Notes under the pieces: model-generated
The model's database searches: none
Told to the model about the DNA's origin: nothing
Seen by the model: the letters and a program-made list of their open reading frames with translations, nothing else
Position numbers and translations under genes: made by a program
Origin: a virus
Reading direction: 5' to 3' (one strand)
DNA: 64,000 nt
Virus record (IMG/VR): IMGVR_UViG_3300025327_000016
Location: 35,840 to 99,839 of that record
Shown: positions 27,536-36,908 of the stretch, piece by piece
Position numbering within the stretch: the first letter of the stretch is position 1
Layout: every line of letters starts with the position of its first letter

Positions 27536-29215
27536 ATGGGAAACTCCTATGATATCGCAAGATACGGCCTAGATGTTTATGGCGCACGCACACTAGGTGT
27601 GCGTGCTAAGTTTGGTAATATTTCTCCTATCAATGCAGTTAATTTAGCTTACATATCTATTCCTCCTATTCTTCCATCCTCAGTAGAAGTACTTGATCTA
27701 TTACGTGCTGATGAGAAAAATAACTATGGATATGAAAACATCAATCTTGAAGTGATAGATGGCATATTATCTACACCATTAGGTGGAGAAGTAATATTCA
27801 AATCAGAAAACATACTAGTTACAAATATATTTCATCAAAGTGGATTACCTCTTTATTATAAATATAAAACCAGACAACTAGTTCAGGTTAATAGTGAAGA
27901 AGATTTTTTTAAGCAACATCCCGCATCTGTTGTGATGGAGGGTGGGGATCCATTACCACCTGGATACTTATACAAATTCACCTTAGAACCATTAGTATCT
28001 ATCCCTGAGGCACCTAATTTAATGCAACCAGTTGTTTATACAAACTTTACAGGTAGTGAAGGTACCAGATTTAAGGTGCGTTATAATCCATGGGATAGTA
28101 TTAAGAACAAGCCTAAGTTTGGATATGAAGAATTACTTAATGTTAGGCCATCTTTCTTTATAGCTAAGTATGCTGATGAGAATGCAGTACAATTAATACG
28201 TGTCGGACATGGATTTGCTGTACAAGTATTTGATACGACTAAAACATACGCAGCTAAGGTTATTAATGGCCCTCAGATATTTACCCTATCTCCTATTACC
28301 AGAGATCCATTTAATACATGGTATGTACGCATACGTAGGGGACAACTAAGTGATGGTAGCTTTTGGAATACAGATTATTACAAACAAAACTTTAATGCTT
28401 ACGTGCCCATTATGAAATCCATAGAAGAAGAATCTTCTGTTATTACAGAACATAAAATACAAGTAGCACACCTTAACATATTGATTGATCCAGACTTCCC
28501 TATTACAGTAACTCGTAATGGTGTTGTCGTTCCCGAGATTAAGATTAAAGATATAGACGGAGCTAATGGTGTTATAGAATTATCTAGAATATTTCTAAGT
28601 CCAGAAGATCATATTAAGGTTACGTATTCATACCTGGAAGACTATTTAGATTATCGTGGGTACATAGACATGTCAGGACAATTTATACACCTAGATGTTA
28701 ATCTTAATTCACAACATACATTTACAGACTTATGGTTAAAACAATTAGAACAACCATCCACCTCCCAAGCAGGTGGTATCCAAGAACCTACATGGAAGTT
28801 AATTAACAACACTATCCATCTGTATTATGACGCAACACGTAAGATGATGTGGCACCAAGTAGGTAATATAACTAATGTACTATGGGCTGATTACAATAAG
28901 GATGTTGAGATTGCCCAAGTTAGATTGCAATACCAAATACAAGACCCTATTGTGATAGATACTAGGTCTCGTGGTGGTGGAATAAATGAACGAGTACAGC
29001 TGCCTAAAGATGCACGCATGTATTGGGATATACACTTCTTTGATGGGGATCCATTTCCTATGCACGGTTCTTTTGTTGTAGATGTTAATACACAGAATTT
29101 CTCAAGAGACTATATATTGTCTATTGCCAATAAGTGGAAAGCAGCTGGAACATATCCCTTACTAACTAAAACGTCAGGTACTCTCCTAGAACCCGAATTG
29201 AAATCGGCATTTTAA
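27536..29215 (+). CDS. Virion appendage protein, beta-rich
   Basis: This 559-aa protein shares modules with its neighbours. A WDIHFFDGDPFPMHGSF segment near residue 500 matches a YDITFDDGNPF segment in the next gene. A central TVTRNGVVVPEIKIKDIDGANGVIELSRIFLSPEDHIKVTYSY module resembles the NGQLQ-type repeats of the 21468 gene. No catalytic motif is visible. The weak ribosome site is TTAGGTTAATATTAAAAT. A strong hairpin lies in codons 17-24. It is probably part of the tail or baseplate periphery. Confidence 0.45.
   Translation: MGNSYDIARYGLDVYGARTLGVRAKFGNISPINAVNLAYISIPPILPSSVEVLDLLRADEKNNYGYENINLEVIDGILSTPLGGEVIFKSENILVTNIFHQSGLPLYYKYKTRQLVQVNSEEDFFKQHPASVVMEGGDPLPPGYLYKFTLEPLVSIPEAPNLMQPVVYTNFTGSEGTRFKVRYNPWDSIKNKPKFGYEELLNVRPSFFIAKYADENAVQLIRVGHGFAVQVFDTTKTYAAKVINGPQIFTLSPITRDPFNTWYVRIRRGQLSDGSFWNTDYYKQNFNAYVPIMKSIEEESSVITEHKIQVAHLNILIDPDFPITVTRNGVVVPEIKIKDIDGANGVIELSRIFLSPEDHIKVTYSYLEDYLDYRGYIDMSGQFIHLDVNLNSQHTFTDLWLKQLEQPSTSQAGGIQEPTWKLINNTIHLYYDATRKMMWHQVGNITNVLWADYNKDVEIAQVRLQYQIQDPIVIDTRSRGGGINERVQLPKDARMYWDIHFFDGDPFPMHGSFVVDVNTQNFSRDYILSIANKWKAAGTYPLLTKTSGTLLEPELKSAF
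27584..27606 (+). other. Perfect 10-bp GC-rich hairpin near a gene start
   Basis: GCACGCACAC (27584-27593), loop TAG, GTGTGCGTGC (27597-27606). It encodes GARTLGVRAK in the 559-aa protein, 48 bases after its ATG, and is much more GC-rich than its surroundings. It could slow ribosomes or act on the transcript. Function unknown. Confidence 0.6.
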
Positions 29216-29226
29216 TATGCTATACT
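29198..29226 (+). promoter_or_regulatory. Sigma-70-like promoter with near-leaderless start
   Basis: TTGAAA (29198-29203) and TATACT (29221-29226) are 17 bases apart, and TGC before the -10 gives an extended -10. The predicted start is near 29233, so the ATG at 29237 would be at about +5. No Shine-Dalgarno sequence fits in that leader (AAAGAT). The -35 overlaps the end of the preceding coding sequence. Confidence 0.65.
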
Positions 29227-29236
29227 AGATAAAGAT

Positions 29237-31873
29237 ATGTCCATATTAGATCAATACAAAACTATCATACCTAAATTCCAAGCTAACGAGATAGATTTAG
29301 CATTCTCGTTAGATACAGCTATTTCAATCCCTCTTCAATCAGAGAATCCCACGATCACCATAACGAAAATATCTTCTACCGAGATAACACGCCTATCTTC
29401 AGAAGCAATGAATGGTTTAATGTCAACAACTGCTGTGGATATTAAATCTCTATTTGCGTCATCTAACTTTTTACGAGGCAAAATTACTACTCTTGAGCGT
29501 TTAGGTAGTGATACGCTCCTTAATCTGGAGCGTGATCTTACTCGCTTAGAGAACCTAGTCGAAGAAGGATATTTCAGACAATGGGCAGCTAGAGAAGGAT
29601 ACTCATTAGCATTTCATGAAACATTTGCAGACAATACCAAAGTAGAAGATAGTGATATTTGGTATAATACAACTGATCGTAAGGGGACTGTTAATGTTGA
29701 TGAACAAATAGTAACCCTACAAGTAGTTAATGAATTTGATAGAATACATGCTCCAGTAGATGAAATCAACATAGCTAATGTCAAGGTTATAGATCAGTAC
29801 GGCTATGTATCTAAAGTATTTCAATCGTTACGTGAACCTAAGAATGCCATAGATAATTCAACAGATAATTTCTGGGGAGAAGTTGCCGTAACTGAAGAAC
29901 CTATAAGCTTGTATGTTAATCTAACAGAGAAATATAATTACCCACAATTTAATAATAATGATGTAACTATTGACCGTGGTGCGGTAGCCGTACTACAAAT
30001 AGAGTTTAAAAACATGCAGATACTTAATACTATTCAAATAGCTCCATTTACAGAGTATCCTGTGCGTATTATGGGGATAGCTGCATTAGATGCAGCAGGA
30101 CAACTAATTAAATATGTTTATATAGGTCAAGAATATATTAATCAAACTACTACTTTTAATTTTCCATCAGTAGATGGAGTACAATATCTCAATATAATCC
30201 TACATCAACCTCACTTTAGAAAAGATGTCTTCTTGATTACTGACGATCAAAAGCGTCAGACAACACTATGGAGACAGATAATAGGTGAACACCCTATCGT
30301 TGGTACGCCTAAATTACAACTTGGTAAAACAATAGAAGACACATTTGACTTGGCCTTAGAGGCTATTAAGCCAACCACTAGTCAAGTAGTGCCATATATA
30401 CAATATGTTTACGTATATGGCATACACGATCTAAGAGTATGGCATAGAGTATATGCTAGTGATAGCGTTATAGTCTCTAGACCCTATGAAACGATACGTA
30501 ATGTAATACAGGGTGCTTTATTTACTAAGGAAGATATACCTCTAGACAACAATGGTTTTCCCAAGGCAACTATAGAGTACGATATTACCTTTGATGATGG
30601 TAATCCGTTCTATCCAATTGCTCCCATTAATAAGGCATTTATCTACGAACAGCAAACAGGTATTGCTCCTGGTAAATTACTGCCTCGCTTATTTATTAAG
30701 ACGGTTATGCAAGTGTGGGACACCTCTGGTAATACTATAAATATAGATGCATATGATCGAACTACTATTACATCAGCCAACATAGTAGCAGACCAAGAAT
30801 ATGTTATTCAATATATACCAGATGATGTATCTAGATTTGCTGACCTAGTATTTGGTACAGAGATAGATAAGATAAAACATACAACTGAGGTAATTACAGG
30901 CGGAACAGATCGTAATCAAATCTTACAGCTTAAGAGAGAACCATATGTTAATCATGGATTAATATCTTCTGGATACAACCCTAATGGTAAGGTAGATAGC
31001 GGTGATTATGTACCCGTACAAGTTATGGTAGATAACGCTAATTTACCAGTAATCATCGATGGCATAGATACAACAATACAAAAGATTACACAAGATACTA
31101 CTAAGAAATCAGATGTAGAGATACCGTTTGTATATAACGAAACAGATTATATAGCAGTATCAGATGTTACACTACCAGAATATGATAGAGAAGTTGGAGA
31201 GCTAGGATATATACACCTAGCCAATAGACTAGTACTTAATGCTTCGCTAGATCCAACAGCTAAGATAAGAGTTAACTATGATAGAGCAATAGATAATCTA
31301 CGAATACGCGTTAGGATGCGTAGACACGTAAACGACACTTCTATTACGCCTAAGGTATTTGCATATATGCTTGTTGCAAGAGAAGGGAATATCTCAAGCG
31401 AAGAACAAGAAGGATCTCTTGGAAATATATGGGGAGGTGCTCAGGTTATACCTAGTACATCTCTTGTATATGAAACCACAACTCCTTCTATAACTAAGTT
31501 CTTACGTATTATAAATGCGGGTAACGCTCCAGATACGTATACATTTAAAATTACAGGGCTAACTAATGTAAGTTCTATAATATTAGTAGACGACTTAGGT
31601 CTTAATCAGTTTATAGATGGTATAGATCCAGTAATTGTTAGTGGAGTAGTTCCAAATATTAGCGGTAGCATGAGTAGGACATTAAACGTAGGACAGTCTA
31701 TGTCCTTAGGTTTGATGATTACTACATCTACTCTACCTTCAATTGTTAATATGTTAATTATATCTAAATATCCCGTAGATTGGACTGAGAACGAGAATTG
31801 GACAGGTGTGCCTCCAGCCTCAGCGGAGGCTAAATTTACAACACCAATTACTATAAACATAGTGTCAGCTTAA
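29237..31873 (+). CDS. Large virion appendage protein with discoidin-like domain
   Basis: This 878-aa protein has an N-terminal helical part (about 1-110) that includes a coiled coil. Near residue 210, NAIDNSTDNFWGEV matches the AiDgdxxTxWe signature found in three genes downstream and in discoidin/F5-8C carbohydrate-binding folds. YLNIILHQPHF near 320 is the matching later strand. Further modules include YDITFDDGNPF and, near residue 705, PKVFAYMLVAREG, an ending shared with the 33401 and 34503 products. The last 150 residues are Ig-like. It is probably an adhesion or baseplate protein. A separate promoter precedes it. Confidence 0.5.
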   Translation: MSILDQYKTIIPKFQANEIDLAFSLDTAISIPLQSENPTITITKISSTEITRLSSEAMNGLMSTTAVDIKSLFASSNFLRGKITTLERLGSDTLLNLERDLTRLENLVEEGYFRQWAAREGYSLAFHETFADNTKVEDSDIWYNTTDRKGTVNVDEQIVTLQVVNEFDRIHAPVDEINIANVKVIDQYGYVSKVFQSLREPKNAIDNSTDNFWGEVAVTEEPISLYVNLTEKYNYPQFNNNDVTIDRGAVAVLQIEFKNMQILNTIQIAPFTEYPVRIMGIAALDAAGQLIKYVYIGQEYINQTTTFNFPSVDGVQYLNIILHQPHFRKDVFLITDDQKRQTTLWRQIIGEHPIVGTPKLQLGKTIEDTFDLALEAIKPTTSQVVPYIQYVYVYGIHDLRVWHRVYASDSVIVSRPYETIRNVIQGALFTKEDIPLDNNGFPKATIEYDITFDDGNPFYPIAPINKAFIYEQQTGIAPGKLLPRLFIKTVMQVWDTSGNTINIDAYDRTTITSANIVADQEYVIQYIPDDVSRFADLVFGTEIDKIKHTTEVITGGTDRNQILQLKREPYVNHGLISSGYNPNGKVDSGDYVPVQVMVDNANLPVIIDGIDTTIQKITQDTTKKSDVEIPFVYNETDYIAVSDVTLPEYDREVGELGYIHLANRLVLNASLDPTAKIRVNYDRAIDNLRIRVRMRRHVNDTSITPKVFAYMLVAREGNISSEEQEGSLGNIWGGAQVIPSTSLVYETTTPSITKFLRIINAGNAPDTYTFKITGLTNVSSIILVDDLGLNQFIDGIDPVIVSGVVPNISGSMSRTLNVGQSMSLGLMITTSTLPSIVNMLIISKYPVDWTENENWTGVPPASAEAKFTTPITINIVSA

Positions 31874-31883
31874 GGAAATACAA

Positions 31884-33398
31884 ATGGCTAATCCATCTCT
31901 ATATCAAATACAATCAATTATAGCTAATGAGCAGGGCAACGATATCATAGAAGCCCTTAAATTAGCTTTTGGTAAAGATCTACAAACACAACTATCCATA
32001 CTTCAAGTATTAATACAGTCTATAGATAGTTACTACACAAACATAGGACAACCAAGGATCGAAGATCATTTCTTTGTAGGTATGCCTATTGCAGAAGATA
32101 TAAATACCCTACAAGAACAAATGCGATTAGATATTAATCTTCTCTTTAAAGAGCATTTTACTATTACTCATACATTAGATGAATTATTTGCACTACATAA
32201 TGTAGAGAATGATTACCTCATAGCTCTTCATACAAAGATAGAAAATGATGTAACTATATATTCTACACCTAAATCGAGTGCAGGTAGTATGATTAAGTTC
32301 TTTGTTGGTGATGACTTCAACGATGATAGTAGGGTAGATAAGGCAGAGTCCACAGGTGTAATCGAAAATGGTGGAGCTATGCTTGCCAAACAAGGTTTTA
32401 GTGACTACACAGATGAGGTTGTATTGGCAGTTGATAACTCAGTTGTAGATCTTGCACTTAATCCTTCTGTGAAACCCATGTTAGAAGCTGGTCCTCCTAA
32501 GGGCAGTATAACATTTAGAAGCAATGGCTTCCCTGGTAATACACATGAAGTTAATACAACAGTAAGTAAGGATAGTGGTTCTTTCTCAAGCAACATAAGT
32601 TTTGTTGGAGAAGAAGATCTTCACAATAATATACTAAATATTATTGATAAAGACCCTACTACATGGTATGAGTATGAGGTGGTGAATGTTAAGCCATCTC
32701 TTAAGGCAGATCCCGCTATGTGCTACGGATTCTCATTTACATTAGGTGACGAAGGTAGCACGAAGTATATTCATTGGGATGATTTCACAGATAGTCATCT
32801 TGGTTCCATTGTATTTGATCCTCAACAAGTTAATCCCCCAGACATACATAAGTCTGCTCCTGAAAACATATTCACACAGAGTATTCAAGACAGAAGACTC
32901 ATACAAGATACCAACATATCAGATGTATCATCAAATATAATACCTTCTATGCCATTAGCCAACGCACCTAAGAATCAATGTGTTCCTGGTGCGCCCCAGA
33001 CAGGAAAGCCATTAAGACTAGGTATTAAAGTAGTTCTTCAACAAGAACGTATACTTAATCGCATATCTATATTACCTAAGATAATTAACGGCAGAGCTCC
33101 TCGTATTATATCTATACAGGTAGCTCCCGATCCAGAGACAGCTAAGTTTGCTGGAACTACATGGGAGTGGAGGACAGTAACGAGAGAGTCCTCATTTAAT
33201 CCTACGCTTATAGATCTAAATGAGAATATTACACCTGAAACTACAGAGCAAGATACGATTATATTTGAACCTAGACCAGTGAGATATATACGAATACTTT
33301 TAGAGCAACCACAGTCCTATCCTACGCGCATAGGACACATATATTGGATACAAAGAGATACAACAGTTACAACTAAAGTTAAGACAGGATTATTTTAA
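31884..33398 (+). CDS. Virion appendage protein with discoidin-like domain
   Basis: This 504-aa protein starts with about 130 helical residues, then a beta region with NIIDKDPTTWYEYEV near residue 255, the same signature as in the neighbouring paralogues. The last 45 residues contain RYIRILLEQPQSYPTRIGHIYWIQ, corresponding to the final strands of that fold. AAGGAAA precedes the ATG. It is probably an accessory tail or baseplate protein. Carbohydrate binding is possible for this fold, but no ligand can be inferred. Confidence 0.45.
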   Translation: MANPSLYQIQSIIANEQGNDIIEALKLAFGKDLQTQLSILQVLIQSIDSYYTNIGQPRIEDHFFVGMPIAEDINTLQEQMRLDINLLFKEHFTITHTLDELFALHNVENDYLIALHTKIENDVTIYSTPKSSAGSMIKFFVGDDFNDDSRVDKAESTGVIENGGAMLAKQGFSDYTDEVVLAVDNSVVDLALNPSVKPMLEAGPPKGSITFRSNGFPGNTHEVNTTVSKDSGSFSSNISFVGEEDLHNNILNIIDKDPTTWYEYEVVNVKPSLKADPAMCYGFSFTLGDEGSTKYIHWDDFTDSHLGSIVFDPQQVNPPDIHKSAPENIFTQSIQDRRLIQDTNISDVSSNIIPSMPLANAPKNQCVPGAPQTGKPLRLGIKVVLQQERILNRISILPKIINGRAPRIISIQVAPDPETAKFAGTTWEWRTVTRESSFNPTLIDLNENITPETTEQDTIIFEPRPVRYIRILLEQPQSYPTRIGHIYWIQRDTTVTTKVKTGLF

Positions 33399-33400
33399 AC

Positions 33401-34501
33401 ATGGGCGGCATCTTTGGTGGTAAGCCAAAAGTTAAGCAATCAGTGAGTGTTACCGAACGGCGCATTCCAGGCCCAGATCCCTCACTGGAGATATTATATG
33501 GACAGAGCATAGGTGCAGCAACACCAGCTCTAGCGTCCATAAATAATCCCATTCTTTCATCGCTATCTCCTTCGTTAACCAACATAGCTTCTGGTCTTAC
33601 GGGATTACCTGGACTTGGTAGTATGGCGTCTAATCCTCTAGGATCTCTTACTCAGTTAGTTAATCCTCAGCAATTGCTTGGCAATATAGGTGGCCTAGGT
33701 AATCTAGGTAGTATATTTGGCGGAGGCATGGGTTCTAATATACTGGGAGCTGGAGGACTATCATCCTTTATAGGTCCATCTGCGGGTGGTGCTCTAGGTA
33801 GCGTTATAGGCGGAGTTGTTCCTGGATTAGGTGGAGGAGGCTTATCTGGCATCTTAGGTTCAGGGACAATAGGTATACCTGGAATTGGTGGATTAGGAGG
33901 ATTGGGAGGTGCTTTGGGTGCAGTGGGCACAGCCCTACCAATCATCAGTGGTGTTCTTGGAGCAATAGGGGGGCTTTTTGGTAAGACAAAAAAGACCGTA
34001 CAAACCACCACAGAAGTCCTTGGTCCCTTCTTAGAATCATTTGAAGGCTGGAGATATGCTATAGCTCTCAGAGATATATCAATACTATCTGAAAGATATG
34101 CGGCTCAATCTCAAATGGTGTCATCCAACTTTATAACACCATTTAATATTAGAACAGTTCGATTAGTTGTATCAGAAAATATACCTTCCGAGAAATTAGC
34201 TCCCTCTTTTGATAGAACAACAGAGTGGATACAGTACTCCATAAGTATGGATGGAGGACAGAGTTGGTATAGGATAGCACCTAAGAGTCATGTATTTGCT
34301 AGTGTACCCAGAAAATATATTATCAATCAAGAACTTCCAGAAGGCGCAGATCCTACTAAATTAGGCAGTATCATGACCCAAGATAATAAGGCTTTTGAAA
34401 TTAAATTTATGGCAGTGATTACGCGACCTAGCGACCAAGAGAACCTAACACCTATTCTTAATGGATATAGGCTTCTACTAGAAGGAGATACAGAACTTTA
34501 A
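33401..34501 (+). CDS. Gly-rich virion protein with Asp-box-like C-terminal domain
   Basis: This 366-aa protein has three parts. Residues 1-35 are polar. Residues about 36-195 are a Gly/Leu/Ile/Ser/Pro low-complexity tract that could form a polyglycine-type or hydrophobic, membrane-active segment. Residues 205-366 are a beta domain with ISMDGGQSWYRIAPKS, which fits the S-x-D-x-G-x-x-W Asp box. It ends in LTPILNGYRLLLEGD, the ending shared with the 29237 and 34503 products. The ribosome site is weak (AGGATTATTTTAAAC). It could be a fibre tip or an exposed adhesin. Confidence 0.45.
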   Translation: MGGIFGGKPKVKQSVSVTERRIPGPDPSLEILYGQSIGAATPALASINNPILSSLSPSLTNIASGLTGLPGLGSMASNPLGSLTQLVNPQQLLGNIGGLGNLGSIFGGGMGSNILGAGGLSSFIGPSAGGALGSVIGGVVPGLGGGGLSGILGSGTIGIPGIGGLGGLGGALGAVGTALPIISGVLGAIGGLFGKTKKTVQTTTEVLGPFLESFEGWRYAIALRDISILSERYAAQSQMVSSNFITPFNIRTVRLVVSENIPSEKLAPSFDRTTEWIQYSISMDGGQSWYRIAPKSHVFASVPRKYIINQELPEGADPTKLGSIMTQDNKAFEIKFMAVITRPSDQENLTPILNGYRLLLEGDTEL

Positions 34502-34502
34502 C

Positions 34503-36584
34503 ATGAGTATAAGACGCATACAACTAGAAAGACTATCTAATAAAGTATTAACCAAACTTTTACAAGGAGGACATTTCCCTTCGGTACAAGCTTTCTTTGG
34601 CGGACTCATTAAGTCAATTGGCAATACTATTTTAGGTAGTCCATTAACTAAGTTCTTTAAAATAAAACGCAGGTCAGTTAGTAATCCTATTACGCTCAAT
34701 TACTTCTTATCTACGGTAGTTGAGGATATTAGTACTCTCTATGAAGAGGGAAAGAATCAAGTTAATGACATGCTCAAAGACTTTGATATTAAAACTACTT
34801 GGAGAGAACGCATACGATTACGTCTTCTAGGTATTAAAGAATCTATGGTTAAGATAATACAGCCACCTCCTCATGTCATACAGCGCTTAATACGAAGTGA
34901 TGAATTTGTAGATACCAATAATACAGATGCTTTTGTTAACTTACCTGAAGGATGTATACAGCTTAACTACCATGACTCTCTTAGTAATAAGGTAGACTTA
35001 CGAGGCTCTAATATTACCGTAACTTATAGTAATAGTTCTGAGGCAGAGACCAAGTCACCTCTTGAAAATTTACTTGATGATAGTGAGAATACCACATGGC
35101 ACAGTATAGTTACTACGGATCAGGATGTACTTATAGCAGAGGTACTAGTTGAATTACCCACTCCTCAAACAGTTACTAGGATAGAGCTACGTCCCCATTC
35201 AGTCGACACAACAATCATAGGCGTAGTAGTTAATCAGGATAATATCCTAGCTAAGAGGCAAGTTGATATTAGTAGAACTATATCATGGGATATAGGACCC
35301 ATACTTGTATCGTCTATTACTATCCAGATGATAAAGAAGAAACCTGATATCACCATAGGCTCTTCTAAGAAGTTTCACTTTGGTCTTCAAAACATCAGTT
35401 TACTCTATCTTAAATACCTCCCAGAAGCACACATTTCAACCACAACACACAACTTTATCGAAGGTGATAAGGTAATACCCCTAGGTACGTTTAGATTACA
35501 AGCACAAGAAGAAAAACCTGGAGCGACAACAACACATTGGTCATATTCATTTAATAATAAAGACTGGATGGGATTGGATATCCAAGGTAAGAATCACGTA
35601 GCATTCTTAAAACCAGAGCTTACACAAAATATTACGCCTACCTCATGGGGTTTCTTTGATGCGAAGAATCGCATCCTTACTACTGCTGTAGATCTAAGTA
35701 CGGGAGATATAACTACTAATTTTAAGAATATAGACTACATAGGAGTCACTAGAGGTATAGATTATTGGAAGGTGGAATCATATCAATATGCTTTCTCTGA
35801 ACGATTATCCATACCCGACCAACCCCCTACCCTTACTGACTTTATAGATCTACGAGGTGGATTAAAGAATAGGCTCAATACCAAAGGCGATGTTCTTATT
35901 AGATATCAACATCGTAATGCCATAGACTTTCCTTACTACGAGAAGATCGTTGAGCAGGATGCATTATTATTCCCCACGGAACGCATACTACATAAATTTA
36001 CAGCTATCATAAATGTTAAGAAAGATATAGTACTTGCAGATCTATTAGCTCTTCAGCGCTTAGTATTCCCAGTTTCATTCCCTATATTTAAAGATATGTT
36101 TAGGACAAGTATATATGTCAACGATAAAAAGATATCTATTAATACCCAAAATAGTAATAGTACAGCGTCTATATCTCTAAAGCTCAATCTTGGGCGTAAT
36201 ACAATTACTATACTTACTAATGGATTTTATATACCTCAAGGTACTACTAAGCTTATAGAGACATCTACCTTAGATCCATATACATCTGATGGGCGTATTA
36301 CATGGCAGGCAGAAGATGAATCATTAACAAAAGTAACTCTTTCTGAGCTATTCTTCCAAACAGCACGTAGTGATAATGGTAGGTTTGCTCTCGATGGAAA
36401 TAACCTAGTAATTAATCATTACCCAACAGTACCCCTCTTGGTGCGTTACGCCGAGCGTCCCAGCGGGACACCCGATACTATATACATCAGAGCTACCCTA
36501 CAAGGAGATCCTAAGAATCCACACATAACCCCAAGAATATATGGTTACCAACTACTTATGGGTTACGAAAAGGAAATAATATAA
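34503..36584 (+). CDS. Virion appendage protein with discoidin-like domain
   Basis: This 693-aa protein starts one base after the preceding stop. NLLDDSENTTWHSIV near residue 190 is the discoidin-like signature, and LVSSITIQMIKKKPDITIG with FGLQNISLLYL near 300 are the later strands. A WSYSFNNKDWMGLDIQGK block resembles the Asp-box region of the preceding gene. The C terminus, TPRIYGYQLLMGYEKE, matches the endings of the 29237 and 33401 products. Together these suggest a family of adaptor or adhesion proteins made by duplication. Confidence 0.5.
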   Translation: MSIRRIQLERLSNKVLTKLLQGGHFPSVQAFFGGLIKSIGNTILGSPLTKFFKIKRRSVSNPITLNYFLSTVVEDISTLYEEGKNQVNDMLKDFDIKTTWRERIRLRLLGIKESMVKIIQPPPHVIQRLIRSDEFVDTNNTDAFVNLPEGCIQLNYHDSLSNKVDLRGSNITVTYSNSSEAETKSPLENLLDDSENTTWHSIVTTDQDVLIAEVLVELPTPQTVTRIELRPHSVDTTIIGVVVNQDNILAKRQVDISRTISWDIGPILVSSITIQMIKKKPDITIGSSKKFHFGLQNISLLYLKYLPEAHISTTTHNFIEGDKVIPLGTFRLQAQEEKPGATTTHWSYSFNNKDWMGLDIQGKNHVAFLKPELTQNITPTSWGFFDAKNRILTTAVDLSTGDITTNFKNIDYIGVTRGIDYWKVESYQYAFSERLSIPDQPPTLTDFIDLRGGLKNRLNTKGDVLIRYQHRNAIDFPYYEKIVEQDALLFPTERILHKFTAIINVKKDIVLADLLALQRLVFPVSFPIFKDMFRTSIYVNDKKISINTQNSNSTASISLKLNLGRNTITILTNGFYIPQGTTKLIETSTLDPYTSDGRITWQAEDESLTKVTLSELFFQTARSDNGRFALDGNNLVINHYPTVPLLVRYAERPSGTPDTIYIRATLQGDPKNPHITPRIYGYQLLMGYEKEII

Positions 36585-36587
36585 TCT

Positions 36588-36908
36588 ATGTCTGAAACTA
36601 TCATTTTAGAAAGTCCAGCTGGGTTCCTATGGGAACTGACTATTGATAATGATGGGGCATTGCTTACTGCTCAGATATTTCCATCGGTTGTATTGCCTAG
36701 GCCCCAGAACTTTTATCGTAACCTTTCCTTTAGAGGAGCGATAAGTTCCTTTGATCTAAATCAGGAAATGTTAGGTACGATATGTGACCTTGAGCAGCTG
36801 GCTAATGTAGGGTTACAACCCACTGTAGTTACTAGAGACGATGAAAATTTTCGTAGATTAGATAGAATAGATAGTATGTTAAAACTTATGATAAGGGCGA
36901 GAGCTTAG
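36588..36908 (+). CDS. Small virion protein with SPxGxxW-DG motif
   Basis: This 106-aa protein opens with ESPAGFLWELTIDNDGALLTA, the same short motif found inside the 21468 product and in the small protein at 59326. The rest is helical. AAAGGAAATAATATAATCT precedes the ATG, giving a ribosome site at long spacing. It lies in an unbroken run between two discoidin-type genes, so a small structural adaptor or fibre-base role is plausible. Confidence 0.4.
   Translation: MSETIILESPAGFLWELTIDNDGALLTAQIFPSVVLPRPQNFYRNLSFRGAISSFDLNQEMLGTICDLEQLANVGLQPTVVTRDDENFRRLDRIDSMLKLMIRARA

Noticed and set aside
33667-34011. Reverse-strand Pro-rich frame of 114 codons
   Set aside because: It is the mirror of the Gly-rich tract in the forward virion gene; no start signal and all neighbours are on the + strand.
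36580-36585. TATAAT three bases before ATG 36588
   Set aside because: It would start transcription after the ATG and has no -35 box.
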